Position numbers and translations under genes: made by a program
Notes under the pieces: generated by a model
What the model saw: the letters and a program-made list of their open reading frames with translations, nothing else
Database searches by the model: none
Told to the model about the DNA's origin: nothing
NCBI GenBank assembly: GCA_963757605.1
Contig: CAVWSF010000005.1
Location: forward strand, 186,001 to 250,000
Direction of reading: 5' to 3'
Source of the DNA: JAICJC01 sp963757605
Lineage (GTDB): Bacteria > Actinomycetota > Thermoleophilia > Gaiellales > JAICJC01
Length of the DNA stretch: 64,000 nt
Shown here: in pieces, positions 40,247 through 48,555 of the stretch
Position numbering within the stretch: the first letter of the stretch is position 1
Layout: the number at the start of each line of letters is the position of its first letter

Positions 40247-41779
40247 TCAGCGGAGCGCCGCCGAGGCTGCCTCGACCTCGGCAAGGAGCGTCCCGTCGCG
40301 GAGCGCATCCGCCAGGGCGTCGATCTCGGCGGCCAGCGAGCGGTCGCGCTCGAGCCGTGGCGAGCGCTCGCGCACCGCCCCGTGGAGCACCGAGATGGCC
40401 GGCCCCGGCCGCAGCGGCGCGAGGAAGTCGAGCCCCTGGGCGCCGCACAGGAGCTCGATCGCGAGCACTCGCTCGACGTTCGCGCAGACGTGCCACAGGT
40501 GGACGGCGGCCGTCGCGCCCATCGAGACGTGGTCCTCCTGGCCCGCGCTGGTCGGGATCGAGTCGACGCTCGCGGGATGGGCCAGCACCCGGTTCTCGGC
40601 GACAAGGCTCGCCGCCACGTACTGGGTGATCATGAACCCGGAGTTGAGCCCGCTCTCGTGGGCCAGGAACGGCGGCAGGCCGTTCGACATCGTCGGGTTG
40701 AGCATCCGCTCGACCCGCCGCTCGGAGATGGAGGCCAGCTCGGCGAGGCCGATCTTCAGCGTGTCGAGCGGGATCGCGACCGGCTCGCCGTGGAAGTTCC
40801 CGTTCGAGACGACCTCCTCGCGCTCGGCCAGGACGAGCGGGTTGTCGGTGGCCGCGTTCAGCTCGACCGCGACCGCGCGCTCGGCGTAGTCGATCGCGTC
40901 GCGCACCGCGCCGTGCACCTGCGGCGAGCAGCGAAGCGAATAGGCGTCCTGGACGCGCCCGCACCAGCGGTGCGACGCCACGATCTGCGAGTCGTCCAGG
41001 AGGCCGTACAGGTTGGCGGCCGACGCGGCCTGGCCAGGGTGCGGGCGAAGCGCCTGGAGCTCGGGCGAGAACGGGGTGCGCGACCCGCGGACGGCCTCGA
41101 TCGTCTGCGCGGCGGCCAGGTCGGCGAGCTTCGCCAGCCTGCGGGCGCGGCAGAGGACGAGCGCTCCGATCGCGGCCATGAACTGCGTGCCGTTGATGAG
41201 CGACAGGCCCTCCTTGGCGGCGAGCTCGATCGGCTCGAGGCCCGCGCGGGCGAGCGCCTCGGCCCCCGGGAGCGTCTCGCCGCCGACACGCGCCTCACCC
41301 TCGCCGACGAGGACGAGCGCCAGATGGGCCAGCGGGGCCAGGTCGCCGCTCGCGCCCAGCGATCCGCGCGACGGCACGACGGGGAGCATGCCCGCGCCGA
41401 GCAGATCGACCAGGAGCTGCACGAGCTCGCGGCGGACGCCGGAGGTGCCCTTGGCGAGCGCGTTCGCGCGCAGCAGGATCGCCGCGCGGACGACCTCATC
41501 GGGGAACGGGGCGCCGACACCGCACGCGTGGCTTCGCAGCAGGTTCAGCTGGAGCTCGGCGGCCTGACCGGCGTCGATGTGCACGTCCACCAGCTTTCCG
41601 AAGCCCGTGTTCACGCCGTAGGTGGGCCGCTCCTCGCGCACGACCCGCTCGATCAGCGCGCGCGACGCCTCGATCTGGGCGACGGCCTCGGACGCGAGCG
41701 CGACGCCGGCGCCGTGCAGCGCGACAGCCTCGACGTCGTCGACGGTCAGGTCGTGCCCGGTGAGCTGGATCGCCGCCAC
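40247..41779 (-). CDS. hutH: Histidine ammonia-lyase
   Basis: A 510-residue lyase making urocanate from histidine. The Ala-Ser-Gly of the MIO cofactor is visible in GSLGASGDLAP; other blocks are YGVNTGFGKL, NFHGEPVA and QEDHVSMG. GTG 41779, 14 bases after the ftcD stop, gives the usual length; longer open sequence upstream is ftcD in another frame. Confidence 0.97.
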   Translation of the reverse strand: MAAIQLTGHDLTVDDVEAVALHGAGVALASEAVAQIEASRALIERVVREERPTYGVNTGFGKLVDVHIDAGQAAELQLNLLRSHACGVGAPFPDEVVRAAILLRANALAKGTSGVRRELVQLLVDLLGAGMLPVVPSRGSLGASGDLAPLAHLALVLVGEGEARVGGETLPGAEALARAGLEPIELAAKEGLSLINGTQFMAAIGALVLCRARRLAKLADLAAAQTIEAVRGSRTPFSPELQALRPHPGQAASAANLYGLLDDSQIVASHRWCGRVQDAYSLRCSPQVHGAVRDAIDYAERAVAVELNAATDNPLVLAEREEVVSNGNFHGEPVAIPLDTLKIGLAELASISERRVERMLNPTMSNGLPPFLAHESGLNSGFMITQYVAASLVAENRVLAHPASVDSIPTSAGQEDHVSMGATAAVHLWHVCANVERVLAIELLCGAQGLDFLAPLRPGPAISVLHGAVRERSPRLERDRSLAAEIDALADALRDGTLLAEVEAASAALR

Positions 41780-41793
41780 GTGCGCCGGGAAGG

Positions 41794-42681
41794 CTACAGC
41801 CCGAACTCTCCGCCGGCCGCGACCTCCAGGACGCGGTCCGGCGTGAGTCCGGGCAGCCGGAGCGCGCCGGCGGCGGCCGGCACCGCCACCGCCGCCGGCA
41901 TCAGCCCGACCAGCTCGCCGCCGGCGACGGCCACGCCGTGCTCGGCGGCCAGCCGCTCGACCTCGCGGACGACGCGGTGAAGCGGCGTGGCGGCGATGTC
42001 GATCAGGTTCATCGACACCTGGGCCCGGCCTGTCCGCGCCAGCCGCAGGCCGAGCGCCTGGACGCCGGGAAGGCCGCCGTCGCGGGCCCGGACGCCCGCC
42101 GCGATCGCCCGGGCCACCTCGACGTCGCCGGTGTCGAGCTCGAGGTTGAACGCCACGAGCGGCGGCCGCACCCCGAGGAGCACCGCGCCGGCGGCCGCGT
42201 GGAGTCGCGCCGGCCCGAACATCGGCTCGATCTCGCCCGACTCGAGCCGGCCGGCGAGGGCGTCCGGCCCGCCGGCGCGGAAGAACGCCGGCCGGCGGCC
42301 GCCGCCGAGATCGCCATAGCCGAGCACCGGGATCCCCAGCGCGCCGATCCGCTCCCCCAGGAGCCGGGCCGCATGCTCCGGCTCCGGATCGCCCGCCCGG
42401 AAGCGGACGAGGGGCACGACGTCGGCGGCGCCGACCCGCGGGTGCACGCCCTCGTGCCGGCGCAGGTCGATCCGCTCCACCGCGACGGCGATCGCTGCGA
42501 TGAGGCCGTCCACCAGCCCCGCGGCCGTCCCGACGCACGTGAAGACCGACCGGTTGTGGTCGGCGTCGGCGTGGACGTCGAGGACGCGCGCGTGCTCGGC
42601 GAGCGCCCGCCGGATCGCGTCGAGCGTCGGGCCGTCGCGGCCCTCGGAGAAGTTCGGGACGGACTCGATGAGGCCGCGCAT
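41794..42681 (-). CDS. ftcD: Glutamate formimidoyltransferase
   Basis: A 295-residue protein matching the formiminotransferase half of FTCD: SVPNFSEGRD at the start, DADHNRSVFTCVG, LRRHEGVHPRVGAADV. It moves the formimino group of N-formimino-glutamate to tetrahydrofolate, completing the pathway to glutamate. The cyclodeaminase half is absent, as usual in bacteria. ATG 42681. It heads the hut run (ftcD-hutH ... hutU-SDR-hutI). No HutC or HutP regulator is visible. Confidence 0.95.
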   Translation of the reverse strand: MRGLIESVPNFSEGRDGPTLDAIRRALAEHARVLDVHADADHNRSVFTCVGTAAGLVDGLIAAIAVAVERIDLRRHEGVHPRVGAADVVPLVRFRAGDPEPEHAARLLGERIGALGIPVLGYGDLGGGRRPAFFRAGGPDALAGRLESGEIEPMFGPARLHAAAGAVLLGVRPPLVAFNLELDTGDVEVARAIAAGVRARDGGLPGVQALGLRLARTGRAQVSMNLIDIAATPLHRVVREVERLAAEHGVAVAGGELVGLMPAAVAVPAAAGALRLPGLTPDRVLEVAAGGEFGL

Positions 42682-42710
42682 CGGGCCACAGTATCCGCCA
42701 GGCGCCTCGA

Positions 42711-42735
42711 GCGGGCCTCGTGGGGTGAGGCCCGC
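42711..42735. terminator. Hairpin upstream of ftcD
   Basis: Perfect 9-bp arms (GCGGGCCTC / GAGGCCCGC) around a 7-base loop, in the gap between ftcD and the riboswitch. A second hairpin with 9-bp arms lies at 42844-42878. Neither has a U-tract, which is common for high-GC genomes, so a terminator role is inferred. The rest of 42736-42979 shows no gene. Confidence 0.4.
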
Positions 42736-42979
42736 CGGAGGGGACATAACGGCGCTCGGGGGGGAACGCGGTTACAAGGTCTGGCGGCGTTGATGAACGT
42801 ACCGGGAGGAAGCCGGAACTGCCAGACGCATACAGTCTCGGTCATCACTCCGCGCGATGCATGCCCCTTCGGAGTGATTCGCGCTGGCAGCGGCTCCCAG
42901 CACATACCCCAATACGGTGATCGAACTGCGCCCATTCGAGCGACGCCGAACGCGGGCCAATCGACGATCATTCGTGTAC

Positions 42980-43065
42980 GGATCGATAAAGGCAAACTCG
43001 CCGCGAGGCGAGCACGCAAAGCTAGAGGTCTCAGTGCTCTTGAGACAGCTCGGCTGCCGAACCGG
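42980..43065 (+). promoter_or_regulatory. Cyclic-di-GMP-I (GEMM) riboswitch aptamer
   Basis: The conserved GEMM-I framework is present on the plus strand: GATAAAGGCAAAC, a P1b hairpin TCGCC-GCGA-GGCGA with a GNRA tetraloop, then ACGCAAAGC, a stem GTCTCA/TGAGAC, and the 3' CGGCTGCCGAAC. Family knowledge: the two conserved single-stranded blocks form the c-di-GMP pocket, and the GNRA loop docks on the second stem. Hairpins at 43091-43105 and 43131-43147 follow and could be the expression platform. Confidence 0.87.
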
Positions 43066-43176
43066 GCCCCCTCGAAATGCGACGTCCGAACCCGCGAAGC
43101 GCGGGGACGAACCTCGCGAGGTGGCTCCCAGCGACGACATTCGTCGCGACAGCGCAGGAGGGAACTAGGCACCCCA

Positions 43177-43251
43177 ATGCGCACCTCGATCCGAAACGAC
43201 ACGGAGCGGACGGTGAGCGCTGCGGGGGGCAGTGCCACCAGGTGGCAGTGA
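43177..43251 (+). CDS. Possible 24-residue ORF after the riboswitch
   Basis: ATG 43177 follows a strong AGGAGGG at 43156-43162, but 14 bases apart, longer than usual. The peptide starts MRTSIRNDTERT and ends at 43251 inside a large hairpin. No family recognised. It may be a leader peptide, the start of a decayed riboswitch-controlled gene, or no gene at all. It is the only candidate between riboswitch and the hairpin. Confidence 0.25.
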   Translation: MRTSIRNDTERTVSAAGGSATRWQ

Positions 43252-43265
43252 GGCTCACCGTCCGC
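43206..43265 (+). terminator. Large nested hairpin before the flavin oxidoreductase gene
   Basis: Perfect 13-bp arms (GCGGACGGTGAGC at 43206-43218 and its complement at 43253-43265) enclose an inner hairpin TGCCAC-CAG-GTGGCA. It probably terminates the riboswitch transcript before the next gene at 43301, although no U-tract follows. Confidence 0.6.
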
Positions 43266-43300
43266 CCCGTCACCTTGCCCGCCGGTAGCATCGGCGCACG

Positions 43301-45232
43301 GTGCTGGATCGCCTCTTCTCCCCCCTTCGGCTCGGGCCGATCGAGATCCCAAACCGGGTGGTCTCGACGTCGCACCAGACGTCGCTCGTGCACGACCACC
43401 TGCCGACCGACGATCTGATCGCCTACCACCGGGCGCGCGCCGCCGGAGGCGCCGGCCTGATCGTGGTCGAGGCGACGGCGGTGCACCCGACCGGCCTCCT
43501 GACGGCGCACACGGTCGGCGGCTACCTGCCCGAGATCGTGCCGGTATGGCGGCGGATGAGCGCCGCGGTGCAGGAGCACGGGACGCGGCTCATGTGCCAG
43601 CTCTTCCACGGCGGCCGCGAGATGATCGCCTCGGGCACGCGCCCGCCCGCGGTCGCGCCCAGCTCGATCCCCTCCGCCCGCTTCAAGACGGAGCCGCGCG
43701 CGCTCACCAGAACCGAGATCGCCGAGATGCTCGAGGGCTACCGGCAGGCGGCGGCGTACGCGGCCGAGGGCGGCCTCGACGGCGTCGAGGTGTGCGCCGG
43801 GTTCGGCTATCTGCCGACGCAGTTCCTCTCCCGGCACGCGAACACGAGGACGGACGAGTACGGCGGCTCGTTCGAGAACCGGTTCCGGTTCCTGCGCGAG
43901 GTGCTCGAGGCGATGCGGGAGGGCTTCGGTCCGGAGGGCGCCGTCGGGTGCCGGCTCACCGACGAGAGCACCTCCGACGTCGGCTCGGATCCCGAGGACG
44001 TCCTGGCGGCCGCTGCGGCGGTCGGCGCCGAGGGCCTGGCCGACTACGTCTCGGTCACGCTCGGCTCGTCGCCGACCTACCGCGGCTCCACCTGGATCGT
44101 GCCGCCCGCGCCGACCGCCCGAAACGCGATCGAGGAGTTCGCGCGGGCCGTGAAGGCGCGGACGCCGGTGCCGGTGATCGCCACCGGGCGGGTGCTCGAC
44201 CCGGCCGACGCCGAGCGCCTGATCGCCGGCGGCGTCTGCGACGCGGTCGGGATGACCCGAGCCCAGATCGCCGACCCCAACCTGGCCCGGCGTGCGCGCG
44301 CGGGCGAGCCCGTGACGCGCTGCATCGGCTGCAACCAGGGCTGCATCGGCCACTACCACGCCGGCGTCCCGATCGCGTGCACGGTCAATCCGTGGGCCGG
44401 CTACGAGCGCACGCTGCCGCCCCCCGCGCCCGCCGAGCGGCCGGGCACGGTCGTCGTGGTCGGCGCAGGCCCCGCCGGCTGTGCCGCGGCCGCCGCGGCG
44501 GCCGCCCGCGGGCACCGCGTGGTGGTGTTCGAGCGGGGGCCGAGCCCCGGCGGGCAGATGCGGCTCGCACTCGCCGCCCCCGGGCACGCCGAGGTGGCCG
44601 AGGGCCTGCTCGAGATCCTCGGCTCCTGGCTCGACGGGGCGGACGTCCGCCACAGTGCCGAGGCATCGGCCGCCGCCGTCCTGGCCGAGCGGCCGGACCG
44701 GGTCGTCCTCGCGACCGGCGCGATCCCGCACCACCCCGCGATCGGCGGCGACGGCGTGTCGATCGTCGACGCCTGGGACGCACTCGCCGGCGCGGAGGTC
44801 GGCGACCGCGTCGTCGTGAGCGACTGGGGCGGCGACTGGACCGGCCTCGACGCCGCCGAGGCGCTCGCGGCGCGCGGCGCCCGGGTACGGCTCGTCACCT
44901 CGGCGGTCGCGTTCGGCGAGGCCGTCCACCAGTACCAGCGGAACCTGTACCTCGCCCGGCTCGACGACGCCGGCGTCGAGCTCGTCCACCACCTGCGGCC
45001 GGCCTCGGTCGCGCCCGGCGCGGTGACCTTCGAGAACGTCTTCTCGGGCCGGCCGGTCGAGCTGGCGGGCGTGGACACGCTGGTCATGAGCGCCGGCCGC
45101 ACGGCGGGCGACGCGCTCTACCTCGAGCTCGAGGCCGCGGGTGTCGCGGTGGAGCGGGCCGGCGACTGCCTCGGGCCGCGGTCCTTCGAGGAGGCGATCC
45201 GCGAGGGCACCCTGGCCGGCCTACGCGCCTGA
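43301..45232 (+). CDS. FMN/FAD/Fe-S NADH:flavin oxidoreductase (2,4-dienoyl-CoA reductase-like)
   Basis: A 643-residue multi-cofactor reductase. Residues 1-350 are an Old Yellow Enzyme-type TIM barrel (LFSPLRLGPIEIPNRVV, HANTRTDEYGGSFENR). A 4Fe-4S motif follows (CIGCNQGCIGHYHAG then ACTVNP), and a C-terminal FAD/NAD part with VVVVGAGPAGCAAAAAA. This is the architecture of dienoyl-CoA reductase and trimethylamine dehydrogenase. GTG 43301. The substrate is unknown. The stop codon lies within a palindrome at 45229-45261. Confidence 0.93.
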   Translation: MLDRLFSPLRLGPIEIPNRVVSTSHQTSLVHDHLPTDDLIAYHRARAAGGAGLIVVEATAVHPTGLLTAHTVGGYLPEIVPVWRRMSAAVQEHGTRLMCQLFHGGREMIASGTRPPAVAPSSIPSARFKTEPRALTRTEIAEMLEGYRQAAAYAAEGGLDGVEVCAGFGYLPTQFLSRHANTRTDEYGGSFENRFRFLREVLEAMREGFGPEGAVGCRLTDESTSDVGSDPEDVLAAAAAVGAEGLADYVSVTLGSSPTYRGSTWIVPPAPTARNAIEEFARAVKARTPVPVIATGRVLDPADAERLIAGGVCDAVGMTRAQIADPNLARRARAGEPVTRCIGCNQGCIGHYHAGVPIACTVNPWAGYERTLPPPAPAERPGTVVVVGAGPAGCAAAAAAAARGHRVVVFERGPSPGGQMRLALAAPGHAEVAEGLLEILGSWLDGADVRHSAEASAAAVLAERPDRVVLATGAIPHHPAIGGDGVSIVDAWDALAGAEVGDRVVVSDWGGDWTGLDAAEALAARGARVRLVTSAVAFGEAVHQYQRNLYLARLDDAGVELVHHLRPASVAPGAVTFENVFSGRPVELAGVDTLVMSAGRTAGDALYLELEAAGVAVERAGDCLGPRSFEEAIREGTLAGLRA

Positions 45233-45261
45233 AAAATTGGGGTCAGACCCCAAGTTTTCAG
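45229..45261. terminator. 33-bp palindrome overlapping two convergent stop codons
   Basis: Arms of 16 bases with one mismatch around a central A form a palindrome with core GGGGTCAGACCCC and A/T-rich ends. It exactly spans the junction of two convergent genes, covering the TGA at 45230-45232 and the opposite TGA at 45258-45260. It should act as a bidirectional terminator and belongs to the same repeat family as 11787-11928. Confidence 0.75.
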
Positions 45262-45686
45262 CCGGTCTCGACGTGGCGCGGGCGGGCCGCGCCGAGATCG
45301 ATCGGCTCGATCGGCGTCCAGACCGCCTCCTCGCCGCAGCCGGGGCAGAAGCGGGGCTCCTCCGGGTAGTGGTCGGGCTGGGCGAAGGCCTCGCGCACAA
45401 GCCGGGTCTCGATGTCGAACGCCGCCTGGCCCGTCCGGCTGGCGATGTCCGTCGCCCGCTCGTGGAGCCCCGCCGCGTCGTAGCCGAGCGCGATCCGGGT
45501 GCCGCAGTAGGCGCAGAGCGACATCCGGGCCGCAGACGGGGCGGCCGCGGGCCGGTCGGCGTCGAACTTGCGAAACGCGATCCAGATCGCGGCCAATACG
45601 CCGAAAAGCGGCAGCTTGAGCACGAGCGCCAGGAAGATCACGACCCACACCTCGCCCGAGAACATGCTCAGGTCTGCCACGACCAC
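45258..45686 (-). CDS. Membrane-anchored zinc-ribbon protein of unknown function
   Basis: 142 residues: one TM helix near residues 12-38 (VVIFLALVLKLPLFGVLAAI) and a C-terminal zinc ribbon made of CAYCGTRI and CPGCGEE, 55 residues apart. Not assigned to a known family. The likely start is GTG 45686, with GTG 45680 as alternative. It converges with the flavin oxidoreductase and is divergent from the PilZ gene. Confidence 0.75.
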   Translation of the reverse strand: MVVADLSMFSGEVWVVIFLALVLKLPLFGVLAAIWIAFRKFDADRPAAAPSAARMSLCAYCGTRIALGYDAAGLHERATDIASRTGQAAFDIETRLVREAFAQPDHYPEEPRFCPGCGEEAVWTPIEPIDLGAARPRHVETG

Positions 45687-45747
45687 ACCTTACCCGACAC
45701 CCCTTCAGAATTCCGGCCGGACGGCCGATTGACGTGGGCGAACCCCC

Positions 45748-46446
45748 ATGCCCAAGCTCACGCGCCACGAGATGCTCACGCTCGCCCTCGGCGTGCTTCC
45801 GCCTCCGCCGATGGAGGTCGAGGTGCTGTCCGAGGACGGCGGCGCCTTCCCGTTTCGGATCTTCGAGCAGGAGGGCGAGCTCCTGCACGCCTTCGCGCCC
45901 CGCAAGCACGTGCGGAAGGAGCTGCACCTGCTCGCGCGGGTGACCGACGAGCAGCGCGGCCGCTACGAGGTCGAGTTCGAGGTCGACGAGGCCTACTTCC
46001 ACAGCGGCTCCGAGGCGCTGGTGCACGCCGCCGTCTCGGGCGTCCGCCACCGCAAGATGCGCCGGGCGGCGCCGCGGATCCCGATCACGGAGCGCACGCA
46101 GGCCCACGTCCTCTTCTGCCGCACCCTGCCGCGCAACCAGTCGCTCGACGTCCGTCTGAGCGACATCTCCACCACCGGGATCGGCTTCACGACCGCCAAC
46201 CGGCTGGACGCCGGCGACCTCCTGGTCGTCTCCGTCACGCTGGCAGGCCGGGTGGCGCCCGTCGAGACCCGCGTCGTCCGGGTCGACCCAGCTCCCTACG
46301 GCCGCGTGCGGATCGGCGGCGAGATCACCGAGCTCGCCGAGCGCGACCGGCGCCTGATCGCCGACATGGCGCTGCGGATGCCCGAGGCCGGGTCCGAGTC
46401 GGAGCGCCGAGACGGCGCCGCCGCGAGCGCCCCCGCGACGCGGTAG
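45748..46446 (+). CDS. PilZ domain c-di-GMP receptor protein
   Basis: 232 residues. The C-terminal half (about 105-215) is a PilZ domain with the c-di-GMP motifs RRAAPR (RxxxR type) and DISTTGIGF (D/NxSxxG). The N-terminal half resembles the YcgR-N/PilZN beta domain (PFRIFEQEGELLHAFAPRK). It probably links c-di-GMP level to motility, pili or export. A c-di-GMP riboswitch lies 2.7 kb upstream and a Flp-like pilin gene follows 107 bases downstream. Confidence 0.88.
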   Translation: MPKLTRHEMLTLALGVLPPPPMEVEVLSEDGGAFPFRIFEQEGELLHAFAPRKHVRKELHLLARVTDEQRGRYEVEFEVDEAYFHSGSEALVHAAVSGVRHRKMRRAAPRIPITERTQAHVLFCRTLPRNQSLDVRLSDISTTGIGFTTANRLDAGDLLVVSVTLAGRVAPVETRVVRVDPAPYGRVRIGGEITELAERDRRLIADMALRMPEAGSESERRDGAAASAPATR

Positions 46447-46552
46447 AGCCGTACCGCCGAAGGGGGATTCCCTCCGACCCGAACCAGGCCGATACTTGAT
46501 GTGCTGGCGTGCGTGCACGCCGGCTTTCGGTTTCTGATTGGGGGGTCCTTCG

Positions 46553-46708
46553 ATGCGCGTCTTCACCAATGAGCACGGCAGCGTCGCCTCGGAGCTCAGC
46601 TTCGGCGCGATGGTCATCGGCATCCTCGTCCTGGGCGGTCTGTACATGGTCGCGCAGATCGAGGGCGTCTCCTTCGCGATGCTCCTCCAGCAGCTTCGCA
46701 ACGGCTGA
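46553..46708 (+). CDS. Flp-like small pilin subunit
   Basis: A 51-residue protein with a short polar leader ending in Gly, then SVASELSFGAMVIGILVLGG: a Glu at +5 after the Gly followed by a hydrophobic helix, the pattern of Flp/class III prepilins cut by prepilin peptidase. ATG 46553 has a GGGGGG ribosome-site-like run upstream. A 7-bp GC-rich hairpin (46506-46521) in the 106-bp gap before it may be a terminator of the PilZ gene. No tad assembly genes are nearby, so the role is inferred. Confidence 0.65.
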   Translation: MRVFTNEHGSVASELSFGAMVIGILVLGGLYMVAQIEGVSFAMLLQQLRNG

Positions 46709-46743
46709 CAAGTCGCCGTTTCACGTCCCGCTAACCTGAGCGG

Positions 46744-48555
46744 GTGACGTTCCGGCGGCTGCTCGGTTTCCTGCGCCCGTACCGGCGGCAGGTGATCGCT
46801 TCGACGCTGCTCGCCGTCTTCGCCCAGGCCGCCGGCCTCACCGTGCCGTACCTGACGGGCCAGGTCATCGACACGGTCTCGTCCGCCAGCCACAGCGATC
46901 GCCGCCTCTTCACCTACGCCGCCCTGGTCGTGGCCGCGGGCGTCGTGAAGGGCGTGCTCATGCTGTTCCGCCGCTGGCTGGCGGGCCGCCTCTCGCTCTC
47001 CGTCGAGTACGACCTGCGAAACGCGGTGTACGCGCACCTCCAGCGGCTCTCGTTCGGGTTCTTCGACACCCACCAGACGGGCCAGCTCATGTCGCGCGCC
47101 ACGGTCGACCTCCAGTCGGTGCGCTTCTTCCTCGGCTACGGCCTGATCTTCTTCACCCAGAACCTGATCACGATCGTGATCGTCGCGATCGCCCTGGTGT
47201 GGATCGACTGGCAGCTCGCGCTCATCTCGTTCGCGATCGCGCCCGTGCTCTCCGTGACGGCCTTCCGCTACTCGCGCACGAGCCACCCGATCCTGCGCGA
47301 TGTCCAGCAGCGCGTCGCCGACGTGACGACCCAGGCCGAGGAGAACATCGTCGGCGTCAGGGTCGTGAAGTCGTTCGCCCAGGAGCCGCGCCAGCTCGAG
47401 CGGTTCGCCGCGGGCACCGAGCGCATCTTCCGGCAGGCGATCCGGGCTTCGCGGCTGCAGGCGACCTACGTGCCGTTCATGTCGACGCTCCCCAACCTCG
47501 CGATGGCGGCGGTCGTCCTCGCCGGCGGCTACCGGGTCGTGCACGGCGATCTCAGCCTGGGCTCGTTCTTCGAGGTGAACGGCTACCTCCTGCTCCTCGT
47601 CGTGCCGCTGCGGTCGATCGGCATGTGGGTGGGCCAGTACCAGCGCGCGATCGCCTCGGGGGAGCGGATCTTCGAGGTGCTCGACTACGAGCGCGACATC
47701 CTCGACCAACCGGGCGCCGAGGTCCTGCGGCCCGGGCCGGGCGGCATCCGCATGACGGACGTCCGGTTCGGCTACGACCCGGAGCGGCCGGTCCTGCACG
47801 ACATCGACCTCGAGATCGCGCCCGGCTCGACCGTGGCGCTGATCGGGCCGACCGGCTGCGGCAAGACGACGCTCACCACGCTGATCCCGCGCTTCTACGA
47901 CGTTCAGGCCGGGACCATCGAGGTCGACGACCAGGACGTGCGCTCCGTGACGCTCAAGTCCCTGCGCGCCGCGGTCGGGATCGTGAGCCAGGACACGTTC
48001 CTCTTCTCGACGACGGTGGCCGAGAACATCGCATTCGGGACGCCCGAAGCGACGCCCGCCGAGATCGTGACCGCGGCCCGCCAGGCCCAGGCGCACGAGT
48101 TCATCTGCGACCTGCCCGACGGCTACGAGACCGTCGTGGGCGAGCGCGGCCTCTCGCTCTCCGGCGGCCAGCGGCAGCGGATCGCCATCGCCCGGGCACT
48201 GCTCATGAACCCGCGCGTCCTCATCCTGGACGACGCCACGGCGTCGGTCGACGCGTCCACCGAGGCCCGGATCAAGCTGGCGCTGCGCGAGGTGATGAAG
48301 GGCCGGACGACCGTCATCATCGCCCACCGCCTGTCGACGATCTCGCTGGCCGACGAGGTCGTCGTCCTCGACAAGGGCCGGATCGTCGCCCGCGGGGCGC
48401 ACGACCAGCTCGTGCAGACGAGCCCGGTGTACCGCGAGATCCACGACCACGGCCTCGTCGAGCGCCGGTTCGTGGACCTCGACCCCGACGGGGCCCCGAT
48501 CGAGAAGGACGGCGGGGAGCCGCCGCGCCGCGCGGCCGGAGGCCGGCTGCCGTGA
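46744..48555 (+). CDS. ABC exporter half-transporter, degenerate-site subunit
   Basis: A 603-residue type IV ABC exporter: six TM helices (about 1-310) and a nucleotide-binding domain with Walker A GPTGCGKTT, signature LSGGQ, and Walker B LILDDATASVD. The catalytic Glu after Walker B is Asp, as in the degenerate subunit of heterodimeric exporters such as TM287/288 or BmrCD. The signature is canonical. It is translationally coupled to the next half-transporter by GTGA. Likely drug or lipid export. Confidence 0.95.
   Translation: MTFRRLLGFLRPYRRQVIASTLLAVFAQAAGLTVPYLTGQVIDTVSSASHSDRRLFTYAALVVAAGVVKGVLMLFRRWLAGRLSLSVEYDLRNAVYAHLQRLSFGFFDTHQTGQLMSRATVDLQSVRFFLGYGLIFFTQNLITIVIVAIALVWIDWQLALISFAIAPVLSVTAFRYSRTSHPILRDVQQRVADVTTQAEENIVGVRVVKSFAQEPRQLERFAAGTERIFRQAIRASRLQATYVPFMSTLPNLAMAAVVLAGGYRVVHGDLSLGSFFEVNGYLLLLVVPLRSIGMWVGQYQRAIASGERIFEVLDYERDILDQPGAEVLRPGPGGIRMTDVRFGYDPERPVLHDIDLEIAPGSTVALIGPTGCGKTTLTTLIPRFYDVQAGTIEVDDQDVRSVTLKSLRAAVGIVSQDTFLFSTTVAENIAFGTPEATPAEIVTAARQAQAHEFICDLPDGYETVVGERGLSLSGGQRQRIAIARALLMNPRVLILDDATASVDASTEARIKLALREVMKGRTTVIIAHRLSTISLADEVVVLDKGRIVARGAHDQLVQTSPVYREIHDHGLVERRFVDLDPDGAPIEKDGGEPPRRAAGGRLP

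Noticed and set aside
42917..43168. 83-codon open frame across the riboswitch
   Set aside because: It reads through the conserved aptamer stems and has no ribosome site or family similarity.
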